A DNA stretch of 64,000 nucleotides from Tetrahymena thermophila SB210 (taxonomy: Eukaryota > Ciliophora > Oligohymenophorea > Hymenostomatida > Tetrahymenidae): contig NW_002476380.1 in assembly GCF_000189635.1 (NCBI RefSeq), positions 558,001 through 622,000 on the forward strand. Reading direction: 5' to 3'. The notes under the pieces are model-generated. The model saw nothing but the letters and a program-made list of their open reading frames with translations, searched no databases and was not told where the DNA came from. The position numbers and the translations under genes are program-made. Below are positions 52,614 through 64,000 of this stretch, one piece after another. Each line of letters opens with the position of its first letter. Position 1 is the stretch's first letter.

Positions 52614-55600
52614 TGCTGTTATGTTGTAAAGATGATGATTTTTTATTATTTAGTTTAGTAGCTAACTAACTAACTAACTCTATAGGTTGGAGATATTAAT
52701 AGTATATTAAATTAAGTTAATTTCTTTTAACAACTTATTTTTATTATTCTTTTGTTTTTTAGCTTTTCAATTTTTTTTTTTTTGTAATTAACTATGAAAG
52801 CTTAATAGATGAATATTTTCAAGATTTAACTCTCCTTGTACGTAGACCAGGCTATAATTAAAATTGATTATTGTGAAGAGAGATTTTAATTATTTTGCAA
52901 ATAAATTAGCAGCAGTAGCTGAAATAAAAAAGATTAGTGTGATTAATTAAGAGTCCTAGATAGGGTGGGGTTAAAATTTTAGTGAATTATGTAAAATATG
53001 CTTCTATACTGAATTAATTGATAATAATAATAATACGTCTATGTTTTTCTACTTAAATTTGAAATATACTCATTTTCAAATATAAATAATTTATTGCTCT
53101 TTGCCAAACCTATTCATTTCTCTTTCTCTCTTAGTAATTCACAATAAAAACCTAAAAATTAATCACATTGAAAAAGTGCTTTTATTTATTTTTCATTCAT
53201 TTTATTCTTAAGTATTCTGAAATGTTAGAAATTCATCTGACATATGATTCTCTTTTAACTTATTCATTGATTCAATTTAACTTACCAGATATTAAATTTT
53301 ATATTTTCTTTTCTTTGGGCTTTGCTAATTATTTCTAAAATCTTAGTTTGCAAAATATTTGCTAACTCTTCATTTTATGGATGTACAAAATGCTAAAATA
53401 ATTATGATAATAAATAAATAAACATATATATCTGATTTCTTAATCAAAAATGAAGATATAAAATCATTTAGAATGAATGATTCCTTGAAAATTTTAATTT
53501 TCATCGATTAGAAAGTAATTAAATTCAACAACTGCATGCTAAAGTTTTAAACAGGATAGGTAAAATTATAAAAAAATGACATTAAAGCATTCAAAAGGTT
53601 TTATTTTAAAGCCATCTATTTCTTTTTTATGCTTGAGCTTATTTAAACAATTAGAATGTAATATTATTAGAAGACTCTTACTGAATAGCCAAAAATTTCT
53701 TTTAGTATTATTTTAATTAACAAACTATTGAATAGCACAAAGTAGTATGAATTAAATACAAACATTTATCAAACTTGAAAATTATTAGAGGCTTCTAAAT
53801 TAATATACATTTTTCAATAGAAAATTTGAAAGCTAAAAAAAATTGAAATTTATCATTTTTTTTCTTCAAGTTTTTGTTGTGAAATCTTGATCTAAAAATT
53901 ATTTAAATTAAAATACACTGTTAACACAATCAAGAAAGTCAATTAAATCAAATTCTAATCTAGAATTGAAAATTTGCTTTACCAAATGCTTTTGTTTTGT
54001 TTTATTTTTTATTATAAATTTGGTATTATTAATACACCAAATGCCAAAATTAATGCCTCAGATATTTTATCTCCTCATAGAAATTCATTTTCTGTAAATG
54101 AATGTATTTAATTATATTAAAAGTAGTAGAAAGATTTTAACTCTTATTATTACCTTACTACTTACAATACAAAAAATAACAAAAATGTGAGGGAATTAAT
54201 TTTTTTTCTTACCCAGATAGAAATGTTCTAACTCAATCTATCTTTTAACTAACATCTATTTTGGAATTCAAAATTTTAGACACCAAAATTATCACATTTG
54301 ATTACAATTTCAGTAATCTATCAAACAAATGTTGATTATCTGAATCTTTTAAATCAAATATTTTAATTTTAAATTCTTTCGTTTCATAAAAAAAAAAAGA
54401 GTTCATTTAAAATATTTTAAATTTTATTTTAAATTTAAAAGATAATTTAAAATAAACTCTTGAAAGAAGACAGTTGAGAATAAAATTTATTCTTCTTTTT
54501 TTATTTAAAAGAGCATTCTACTATTTAATTCTAAATAGTAAGTAACAAAATAAATAATTAGCTAAACTTCTTCTAGATTTTATCAATATCATTACCAAAT
54601 TGAAAAAGAAATTTGAATCAAAACTCAAAAATTTTATTATTACTACTACCAAAGATAAGTGCATTAAAATAGTCGAGTATTATAGCAAATACACTCAATT
54701 TAATTTTTATGATAAGAAAAAATTGGAGTAAATCCAAAATTCTCCACAAAATTTTAAAATACTACATCGGAGATATTTTTATAGAACTGTAAATTCAAAA
54801 AATTCAGAAAGCTTTTAATTATATTAAATAAGAAAGTATATTTTGTAATTTATCAAAGCAATCGATTTAATGCAAAAACCTCTACTATCTATCCATAACA
54901 AAATGGGATGCTTTAAAAAATTATGTTAGTAAATTAATTGTATCTCAAAAATACTTATGGCTCTTTCAAAATCTTCATACAATTTTTCACTATTTATGAT
55001 AACTTTATATTTTTTAAATATTTTACGATAGTATGAATGTTAATGGCTCTTTACCTTATTCTAATTTATTTTTTATCATTTTTCAAAAATATTGTCCAAT
55101 CTCACAATTAATTGATTAATCATTTAAAAATTTGAATGTTAAACTTCTATATTATTACAGCCAAAGCTATTTACGGAAAGTACAAATCCAGATAATATAA
55201 AAAAATATTTATTTAAAACAAAATATTTTTTTTGTTTTATCATTATAACAGAAAAAGAATCAAACGGGTAGATCTAATTTAACCACTAAATCACTAGTTA
55301 ACTAATTAATGCTATTTTGTATTAATAAATAATTAAAAAAAATCAAGTAAGAAGAATAATTTTTCAAAATTTATCTAACTCAATTTATGGGTAAAAATAA
55401 ATTGAAGTTATTTTTCAAAGATTTTTGTTATTTCTGTTTATATATCATACGCCTAATAATTACAAGTTTAGTCTATTTAAGCTATTTATGAAATTTCCGT
55501 TTTACAATATTAAAATTATAAAATGACTATTATAATTTCACACATACACAAAACCTTGTAATAAGTATTTAAATATACTTATTTAACAATTCTAAATGAA

Positions 55601-55996
55601 GCAATCTTTCTATTTATTTTTTTTTTGTTACTTATCTAATCAATTTACTCTTCTTCTTTATGGACTGCTTTTAATTTTTTCTATTGGCCAAACAAATTTG
55701 ATTACAAAACACTTTCTCACTAATTAACTAACTCAATATTTATCCTTCAATATACTTGATCACTTCATCACCTGGACATAAATGAGATAAACAAATAACT
55801 AAATTACTATTATTTAAAGTGGTACTCTTTTATCATTTCTGTAAATATTATAGGCATAATTTAGGGTGTCTTTATTTTGCATTAACATTTGCATCATAAT
55901 TAATTGTCAATAATTCTTGCATAATGTATTTATGAAAATTTATTAAAAATCCAATAAGATAAAGTTCAAGACAACAACAGCTCATCAAATAGTCCG
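52614..55996. other. AT-rich intergenic spacer, 3.4 kb
   Basis: A divergent region between the Gln-rich gene (-) and the coiled-coil gene (+). It contains a (CTAA)n tract at 52661-52680 just upstream of the minus-strand start. I see no gene or RNA. Confidence 0.55.
52661..52680. repeat. (CTAA)n microsatellite
   Basis: About 4.5 CTAA units, roughly 50 bp upstream of the start codon of the minus-strand gene ending at 51264. Confidence 0.7.
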
Positions 55997-58225
55997 ATGA
56001 GAAAATACCTAATGGATAAAAGAGAGCAAAAAAGAATTAAAAAAATTTTTTCAGAGCATAAAAAGAATGAAGCACGCTTATTCTCTGTACCTAAATTTTC
56101 AAAAGATGATCCAACTATTAGAGATTTAGAAATAGCTAAATATAACCTCTAAAAGTATTCAAGAGAATTACCAGCCTTCTAGGGTCTTAAAAAATAGTTA
56201 ATCAGCCAAGAAACTAAGTAATGATTTCCGTTTAGAAAAATATATACTCAATAGTTAATGATATAAATACTAAAACTAACAACAATTTACCATTAAAAAA
56301 GTATAAAATTGCTACGAGTAAATAACCAGAAAGGGAATTTGAGCTATAGATAAAGTAAAATGAATGAAAGCGTTGAATACAATAGATAAAGTTAATTAGA
56401 GTAATTTTTGAAAAATACAAGAAATTAATCTTTCAATATGTGCTAGAAGGAGTAGCTTCCTAATGTAAAATAAACATTTAAAGACTAAGCTATAAAAAAC
56501 TATGTATTTGAATCTGTAACAAAGAGAAATGTAAGTATTATGTATTTATTAGTATATATTTTAAAAATAATTTATATATGTAGAAGATTGATGATATAAT
56601 TAAGAAACTTGAACAATCTAAGTAAGAAATATCTAGTAAGGAAATATAAATATTTCTACTTTTAATTGAAACTCTTTTTTAACATATTTTTAGATAAGCA
56701 TCAAGGGCTAGAATCTCCATTTCAAAAAAAAATTTAGGTAATTATTAATTTCAAATTTTTACAATTTAAATTTTAATTAGAAATTAAAAGAAGACCGTCT
56801 TAAAAGTCAGGAAAGGGAATTTAATATTTATAATTCCATGCCTTTCGATCCATGCCAGCGAAAGATTAAAAGAGAAAGGTACCTAGCCTATAAATTTGAT
56901 CCAGAATTACCCTTCCTGACTTTGGGAAAATTTCACCCAAAAAATAAAATTAATGATAGATATAGCAATATTACCAACCATGAAGTTTTAGAACAAACTA
57001 ATGACTTAAATATAGATTAAAACTCCTCGAATATGGTTAGAAATAGCATATTTGATAATTAAAATCTTGAAAAAAATCAATTGTAATAAGGTACTTAAAT
57101 TTTTAACACTCAATAAAGCATAGTAGAGGCTAGTAGGAGAGCTTCTGTGGTTTCCTAGCTTGATTAATTTGATGATTAAATTAATATTTCTTAAGATATT
57201 GAGGATTAAAAATTTATTGATTCTGTTTTCAATAGTAGAGAATCCTCTAATAAAAAGATGTAAAAAATTATAGAAGGCAATTAAAAGCTATTAAAATAGA
57301 TTAAGAAAAACAGTAATTCTAAAGGATTATTTGACAGTCTCAATTACTTTACTAATGACAGAAGTAATAGCATAAATAATTTCAATTTTTCCATTTAATT
57401 AACAGATTTTAGATCAAAAAATTTACAAATATATATCAATGGGTAGGATTTATATTTTACAATAAAAAACTAAAAAGGATAATAAAATCAAGAGTTGACT
57501 GAAATGCTGCAGTAATTAAATTCTAACAGAGATAGAACTCTATAAAAAAAGGTAATTTTAAAATAAAAATACAATAAATTTAAATTTTTTATAACAGAGA
57601 GAGGTCTATTAGGATCTTTTCGTTTAATCAGCTTAAGTTAGTCCTCAAAAAAAGAAGAAAGTGAGAGATGATCTAAATAAATTCTTACAGTAAATATTAA
57701 AAGATAATAAAAGGCAGTAATAAATGTAAAAAATTTGAAGTTGTATTTTAATTAATTAATTAATTAATCAATTATTATATATTAACTTTTAATTAATTTT
57801 TAGGAATCAACTATTCATAAAAATTATCATAGTTAAACAAATTAAATTAAATTGTTTAAACTCATTTTTTTTATTTTTGATTTTACAATTATTTTAAATA
57901 TATATTAATTAAACGATAAACAACTATTTTATTAATTTATTGCTAAAGATTTAAAAATCTCATTTAAGAATTGAATAACTCCCATAAAATTATTCCAGAA
58001 GATATTTTAGAAGCGTTGGATGAAATGGCAACCGTTTTAAATTAAGGAAGAATATTGTTTCAAGAAAACCTATTGAAGATTTAAGTACTTCTCGATAATT
58101 ATGGTGTTGATAAAAAACCATTCAATTTAATTTATAATGCAATCTAATAAATATCTAGCTTTGATAATAGCTAAACTACTAATAGGTCATTAGATTCAAC
58201 AATATAAACAAGTTATCAAATATGA
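55997..58225 (+). CDS. Charged, coiled-coil-like protein of unknown family
   Basis: A 588-residue protein in seven exons: 55997-56196, 56236-56530, 56584-56635, 56694-56737, 56781-57551, 57598-57725 and 57949-58225. The sum is 1,767 nt with phases matching. The N-terminus is basic and helical (MRKYLMDKREQKRIKKIFSE). The centre has an ordered-looking stretch (NSMPFDPCQRKIKRERYLAY, then FDPELPFLTLGKFHPK), followed by a Ser/Asn/Gln-rich part. The end is helical again (IIPEDILEALDEMATVLNQG, then FQENLLKIQVLLDNYGVDKK). The first intron is only 39 nt and is inferred because it removes the sole in-frame TGA at 56222; the reading of 56236-56362 is the weakest part. The family is not recognised; a cytoskeletal or basal-body component is possible. 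The start may be preceded by another exon. Confidence 0.7.
57749..57772. repeat. (ATTA)n tract inside an intron
   Basis: Five to six ATTA units within the 223-nt last intron of the coiled-coil gene. Confidence 0.7.
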
Positions 58226-58583
58226 GTTTAATATAAATAAAATTAACATTTTGCTTAGTTATATATTATATAATTTATTAATTAAAAAGTGAAAGATAAT
58301 TTATCATTAATATTTATAATAAAAATACAATTTTACTCTTTAAAGTCTATGTTAATAATTTGTTATTACCAGAAACCTTGCTAACTAGGATGAATATTTA
58401 TCATCCAATTATTTATATATTTATTTATATCTTTCTTAAAACCATATATTTTTGTTAGGAAATAACTATATATATCTTCATTCGTTTTATACTTTAGAGA
58501 AGAACAAACAAAAATTTAGTTTCAAAATATACAGATAGATAGCATCATCACCATTTGAAAAGTTATTTGAGATAGATTGATTA
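58226..58583. other. Short intergenic spacer
   Basis: A 0.36 kb AT-rich region between two plus-strand genes. It presumably holds the 3' flank of the first and the promoter of the second. Nothing specific is seen. Confidence 0.6.
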
Positions 58584-61545
58584 ATGGCTGAAATAAATAC
58601 CTTAAGTATTAAATAACATTAATAAACTTAACAATCTGACTTTCAAGAAAAGGCATTTAACTAGAACTTAGTTTTCATTGTTGAAGATAAACAAGCTTCA
58701 GATTTTGAAAGATTGTAACACTAGAATGATCTTTCGTCTTTGTACAGCTCACGTAAATAAATAAATACTTGAATGTTTATAAATACCTAAAACAACTTTA
58801 ATAAAAGCACTTAAAGCTCAATAAAATAATAAAATTTTACTAAGAGAAATAGGCCTATAACTTTGATAGTATAGGGGGTCGAAATAGCGACGAGTATATC
58901 GAATCTATGCTGAATAGTAGAAATTAAACATTCAACAAAAATTAGTAAAAATTCTAACAGCAAAAAATAAGATTGAGAAGTTCAACGACTTTTAATTTGG
59001 AAGAAAGGAATAGCGAAAATGATTAAGAGTTAAAAATACTTCAACAAATCAAGAATTCCCAAAAAAAGAATGTTTGGCAACAAATTTCAGAAAATATTTT
59101 AACTCCATTTGCACCAAAATTTTAAGTGTTGTATGATAATTCAAAATTCATTCCTGAAGATTTACTGAAGATGGAAAAAGACGAAGATAGGGATCAAACA
59201 CCTTACTCAGAAGAAAAAGAAATTAATTGGGAATCTAGTGAATATGATAGTGATGAAAACAATTCTTAAATTTAAAAAAATAACCATCATATTCCTTCAC
59301 TCGTAACTTCCCCTTTGCTAAGAAAGAAAACAAGAACTGAAAATTTTGATACACTGTTATAAAAAGCATAGCTTCAAGAACCGTTTCTACATACAAAGTT
59401 AATAAAATAAATTACTGAGAGCAATGAATAAATGTAAAAAAGAAAATCTGAATATTCACCACTTCGTTATAAATCATTAAATTCCAAGAGTTTCTACTCA
59501 AAAGTTAGTTTTGCTGACCAAAATAAGACGAACACTTCTAACTTATTATTAAGTTAAAAGAATTTCATGAGAAAGGTTAGATTTGAGCACTTGCCTAATA
59601 CTATTAAGGAATAAGTAACAAATAAATCGAATGATCTTTCATCTAGCTAATATTAAGTGATATCTAAAAAATAATCAACAAATAAAATATATTTAGATAA
59701 AATTCTTATCATTCTAGAGAATTAAGATAAAAATGCTTTGCAAAAAATATATGTTCCAAAATTAAAAGATTAAATTGATAAAAGTTAGGTAAAAAATAGA
59801 ATTCTTAGTGCTACTGCCTCACTTCCAACAAGAGAATAAAAGAAAAAGTTATTGAATTTGTAGAATGGTAAATTATAAATTGATGCATCAAATTCGAATA
59901 AGATTTAATCTGAAGACTTTCAAAAATACTTAAGAAGGAGATCTTGCTGCTGCGAAGAATGTGGAGGTATCAATTCTAAATTAGAAAGAATAAAAGATTT
60001 AGTTTTGGATAAAGATATTCCAGTGAAATAGCAAAAAAAATCACCTTAAAATAAAATATCAAATTTAAACTCGCCTGTTTCATCTTAGAGCAAAAAAAGT
60101 TCATTTGATTCTAGATTTTAAAGAAAAAAAAACCTGACAACTAAAATCAATGTCATTCAATCCAATAACTAAAGCTAAAGCGAAATTCAAAAAACAGCAG
60201 GATCAAGCCACAATGTTTCTCTCTCCAAAATACCCTCATTAAATGAAACCTAAACATTTAAAAATTAAAATGATAAAAAGCAAGCTGGTATCGAAAGTTT
60301 CAAAGACGCAATAAATGAGTAAGTGTTTTTAAAAAATATATTTTTTTTAAATTTTTACATTAAAGAAACAGTTAAAATTCTCCAATAAAAAAACGAAGTT
60401 AGAAGAGATATGAAACAACTTAACCTTTTAGTTCTTTATAGAGAGCTCCAAGTTTTAAAACTCTAAGATAGGAAAGAGAAATAAAAATATAAAAGCAACA
60501 TGAAATATCACAAGAAAGGAATATAGATGAATAAAATATAGAACAAACACAATTCTAAAGTAATTAAGAAGCAGATAAGTAATTTTTAAGAGAAAATGAC
60601 AAGATTGAAGAAAATAATTTAGAAAACTAACAGAAAAATAAAAATGAATGCTAATAGAAAATGATTAGCCATATTTTATAGGAATATGATTCCTAACAAA
60701 GAAGAGATAGTTCAGAATAAATTTAACAAGCGAAAAATAAAAGCAAATAAACTAATTCACTACCTAAAATTGATTAAAAGTAAACATAAAAAAGATGCCA
60801 ATCAGTCTAAAATGGTATTTCTCGTAAAAGAAGTGAAAGTGATATTATTTTTGGTAGAGATGAAGATTTAAATATAAATAAATATGGCAATAGTACTTAA
60901 AAAGATAAAGCCTCCACTAATAATCATCTTCTAGGTAAAAGAGAAATATAAACTTCTTCTAGAGAAACAAGATTAAGGAACGAAAGGAGTTTACCAAACA
61001 TACTAAGCAAGAAATAGTTGACAAATCAAACACATAATGATGGTTTCAAACAAAAATATAAAGAAATAATTGATTATGTAAATAATGAAGAAAAAAATTA
61101 AGTAATTTAGGAAAATTACATTAAAAAAATTTAGAAAAATAATAAAAAAACAGCTGTATCTGATAAACTTTAAGCTTATTAGAACCCAAATGAATTAGTA
61201 TTTAAAACTAAATAGTAAATTATAGCAGAATCATATAAATAGTTATTCGATCAATAAAAAAAGTATTCTATAAACCATAAGCACAAATCTCACCCTTTAG
61301 TAGATCTAAATATCTAGAAAAGGTAATCCAATTTTATGTAAACGAACACTTAGTATGAGAATTTTAACTTACAAACTAATGATATCAATGAATAAAATTA
61401 AACAACCAGGTATGATTTTATTTTAACTTTCACAAAAATTTATATTTAATATTAAAAAAGGAAAAAAAGTAGATCTAAAAAGCGTTCAAAAAACACCTCC
61501 TTAAAAGAAAATATGGAAAAATTAAAAACAGTTTATGATATTTGA
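58584..61545 (+). CDS. Ser/Lys/Gln-rich 923-residue protein with Cys cluster
   Basis: Four exons, 58584-58752, 58845-60318, 60366-61409 and 61461-61545, sum to 2,772 nt with all phases matching. The protein is hydrophilic throughout, rich in Ser, Lys, Asn and Gln, with no membrane segment. Short ordered-looking pieces occur at WQQISENILTPFAPKFQVLY, an acidic run at KDEDRDQTPYSEEKEINW, KVRFEHLPNTIKEQ and a Cys cluster, RRSCCCEECGG, near residue 430. The Cys cluster could bind metal but lacks a second half. Much of the rest is low complexity, as in scaffold or cytoskeletal proteins of ciliates. The start ATG 58584 is the first in frame after several upstream TGA codons. The 3' end faces the ARFRP1-like gene with only 105 bp between. 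I do not recognise the family. Confidence 0.78.
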
Positions 61546-61650
61546 ACATTTACAATCAATCAATCAAACAATAAAAATATTTATTTGTTTTTCTCAATAG
61601 ATATATATTTAAAATACATTTTTTTTATTCAAACATTTATTATTTATTAT

Positions 61651-62566
61651 TCACTTTTGTGTAGATAATCTAATTATTTACTCAAACAACAACTCCAAAC
61701 TTTTATCTACATTTGTCCTATAGAAGAAAAAAAATATATCTTTGATAATATAATATAAAACATACCCATTAATGGCTGAACAGCTTTGAACAATAATTTT
61801 TCGATTATGAATCAAACTTATACTCAGTATAGTTGAAATTTCATCGACAATAGGTCTATTTGGATCTGATTAGTTTTCCTATATTTATAAATATTTTTAT
61901 ATTTCCATTAAAATAAACATTTTTACTATTTTATTTATCAAAATAAGTATTGGTACACCTTAACTTTCTGGAGAACTTGTTATTGATTCTATTTTTATTT
62001 GATCAAAAAGATTTTATATCTTAATTTATCATAAAAATTACCAAATGTTTTTATAAGTTCTTCCTTTCTCGAAACATAATCTTAATCTACAACAAATACT
62101 ATCCCATGGCAGTCTGGATAATATTTTTTCCAAATACTTCTAAGCAATTGAGCTCCACCTAAGTCCCAAAAAAGGGCATAATATTTTGCTTTAAAAATAA
62201 ACATTAAATCATTTTTTAATTGATTCATTGAAAGATTTTACGATATTCTATTTTTGCAACTATTATTATTAAAAATTTTTAAAAACATTTAACATATAAT
62301 TAATTTTACTATTTAGCCCAACTGTTGGAATGATTTTAGAAAATTCTATTGCTTTTTATTTTGCATTCATTTTTAATCTACTGAGTAAACACTTTTGGTT
62401 ATAAAATCATATTTATAAAAAATATTGAATTGTTATAAGACAGATATATTGTATTAAAAATGAAGTATATTACAGTTTTTCCGCTTTCATTCAGCCCTAC
62501 TATTAAAACTTTTAGAGTAGGCTTTTCAAAATACATTGACCATAACGCTTTTACTAAAGAATACAT
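61651..62566 (-). CDS. ARFRP1/Arl3p-like small GTPase, divergent
   Basis: A 187-residue ARF-family GTPase closest to ARFRP1 (yeast Arl3p), which acts at the trans-Golgi. Exons on the minus strand are 62566-62474, 62391-62310, 62188-62042, 61988-61927, 61878-61766 and 61717-61651, summing exactly to 564 nt. The N-terminus MYSLVKALWSMYF matches the ARFRP1 start, lacking the Gly2 myristoylation site and keeping Met-Tyr, which NatC acetylates in the family. G1 is GLNESGKT, switch 1 is IIPTVGLN, then FWDLGGAQLLRSIW, KKYYPDCHGIVFVVD, GVPILILINK and SCSAINGTNV. The switch-2 motif is DLGGA where DxGGQ is usual, removing the catalytic Gln, and the guanine motif is NKIE instead of NKxD. Introns are 48-121 nt. 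The fold is secure; GTP hydrolysis may be altered. Confidence 0.92.
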
Positions 62567-63479
62567 ATTATTCACAATTGCTTTTGTTGAAGTTTTAGAG
62601 CTAATAATTTAGAAATAATAATGTACAATCACAAACAAGTAAAGAAATAAATATTATAAATTTATGAACAGAATTTTAAATTTTTAGTATTTCAATTATT
62701 TATAAAATATGAACAAAGTCAATCTTAAAAACTTCAAAAATAATATATAAATGGGAAAAATTAAGCAAGAATTTCAGCACAAAAATTTTAAAATAATTAA
62801 ATTAATTCTTAAAAAATATAAATATTATGCAAAGTAACTTAAAATAACTTGTATAAAGCTAAGTAAAAAAATTAAAAATAAGTGTTCTTTAGTGACAAAT
62901 GCCATATTCCTAGATTCTACTAAACATTAGTAAATAGTGATTATATGATGAGCTGCTGGATAGACTAATTGATATCTTATGATAACTGGAGAGATCAAAA
63001 TAAAATCTCATTAGGAATAAATGAATCTATGATTTAGTGATTGGTATTTTTTTAGTTAAGTAAATAAAGTGATTTATAGATTATTGAAGATATAGATATG
63101 TAGATAGGTAGGTAGATAGGTAGGTAAATTGATAGATATGTTGGTAGTTATTTTTGTTATTTTTATTAGCTTATTGATTTTTATTTTAAGCTTTTTAACT
63201 TAAGTTTACTGATAAAGTAATTCCCGTGTATTTGATTAAAGAAATAATTAGTGACTTGGTTAAGAAGATTAAAGAAATCAGAGGGAGGTATGGAGGGGAG
63301 GGATGGAGATGATTGATATTTTAAATTTAAAAGGAAGTTAAATTGGATAATGATTAAGAAAGTTTATTTTTTATTATGATCAGTATATGAAATATTTTAT
63401 TAGTTATTTATTTTTATTTTGTGTGATTTTAGTGAATTTTTGAAAACTCTAATTTCTTAGAAAGTGTTATTTATTTTAA
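62567..63479. other. AT-rich spacer with (GATA/GGTA)n
   Basis: A 0.9 kb stretch upstream of the ARFRP1-like gene. It contains a GATA/GGTA tetranucleotide tract at 63091-63148. No gene is seen. Confidence 0.6.
63091..63148. repeat. (TAGA/TAGG)n tetranucleotide tract
   Basis: Imperfect tract of TAGA, TAGG and related units over about 58 bp. Confidence 0.7.
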
Positions 63480-64000
63480 TCAAATTACCAAATTTGAATA
63501 AGGTAATTAACCACCTTATTGCTGTTGTTAATTGGTATAATATAATTGTTATTGCTATTGTTATGGTTACTAGCCAATCTGTTGTACTGGATATTATGCT
63601 TAAGGCATTTAAGGAGAAGAAGGAGGATGATGAATAGCCATCTATGGAGGAGAAACTTACACATTAGAATATTGTTGTGCTACAACCTACTAGGGAGGAA
63701 CATTTAATCCATAATGAATGACTGGTGGAAATTAATTTCCAGTTTATGCAGTCGGAGAAAGAGGAGGCTAAATGGATATTAAATGATTAGTTGAGGGTGG
63801 CATCAAAGTAGCATGATTTAGGTAGTTTTACTAATAAGGTGAAGCAAAGTAATCAGCCTAACCGCTTGAAGTTGGTGAATGGATCACTGGCCCATTAGGT
63901 GCTTGATAATAAGGAGGATATGTAGAAAGATACTACTCTGGACCCAACACACGTATTGGATTTATAGGTAAGTATGGTGGTGTATCGCTTAGTAATTACA
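63480..64000 (-). CDS. C-terminal part of a Pro/Gln/Tyr-rich protein (runs off window)
   Basis: The last 170 or so codons of a minus-strand gene whose start lies beyond the right edge. The stop TGA is at 63480-63482. The sequence is Pro/Gln/Tyr/Ser-rich, for example YLSTYPPYYQAPNGPVIHSP, VIHYGLNVPPQQVVAQQY and MAIHHPPSSPQMPQAQYPVQ, ending in a polyglutamine run and GGQLPYSNLVI. No intron is seen in this part. It is a proline-rich, probably disordered tail; any folded domain would be upstream, outside the window, so no function can be assigned. Confidence 0.75.

Noticed and set aside
1-64000. tRNA, rRNA or snRNA genes, CRISPR arrays, transposons or virus-derived elements
   Set aside because: I looked for tRNA B-box-like sequence, U6-like starts, regular spacer arrays, terminal repeats with transposase or reverse-transcriptase motifs, and found none.

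Overview
The window is nuclear DNA of a ciliate, most like an oligohymenophorean such as Tetrahymena, and probably macronuclear. It is about four-fifths A+T, and genes with clear homology read through only if TAA and TAG are glutamine and TGA is the sole stop. Introns are GT...AG and mostly 43-90 nt, much longer than Paramecium introns, and spacers are long and AT-rich. All gene models were read by hand under this code; for nearly all of them the exon lengths sum exactly to a multiple of three with matching splice phases. Layout from left to right: (1) 0-6 kb, the 3' part of a laforin/SEX4-like glucan phosphatase (+), a 3.6 kb spacer and an aldo/keto reductase (+). (2) 7-17 kb, a 1,199-residue membrane hybrid histidine kinase with eroded catalytic motifs (-), an UNC93-like transporter-fold protein (+) and a 12-exon leucine-rich-repeat protein (+). 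(3) 17.9-31.1 kb, one giant 14-exon gene (-) for a 4,006-residue protein with a low-complexity first half, family not recognised. (4) 32-39.4 kb, two paralogous M20 dipeptidases (-) with identical intron positions, flanking an oppositely oriented zinc-motif/SDR fusion (+). (5) 40.7-47.3 kb, a small protein with a possible CaaX tail, an EFHB/CFAP21 ciliary protein and a dual-specificity phosphatase embedded in polyglutamine (all -). (6) 47.3-56 kb, mostly spacer with one tentative small gene and one Gln/Asn/Ser-rich gene (-). (7) 56-64 kb, two low-complexity or coiled-coil genes (+), an ARFRP1-like small GTPase (-) and the 3' end of a Pro/Gln-rich gene (-). The genes do not form one pathway. 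They are individually promoted eukaryotic genes covering sugar-phosphate metabolism, signalling, peptidolysis, cilia and Golgi traffic. I see no tRNA, rRNA, CRISPR array, transposon or virus-derived element. The most noteworthy items are the apparently non-catalytic hybrid histidine kinase, the giant unrecognised gene with a 6.1 kb exon, the exon-per-repeat LRR gene, the substituted catalytic residues in the AKR, SDR and ARF-like proteins, and the polyglutamine phosphatase.
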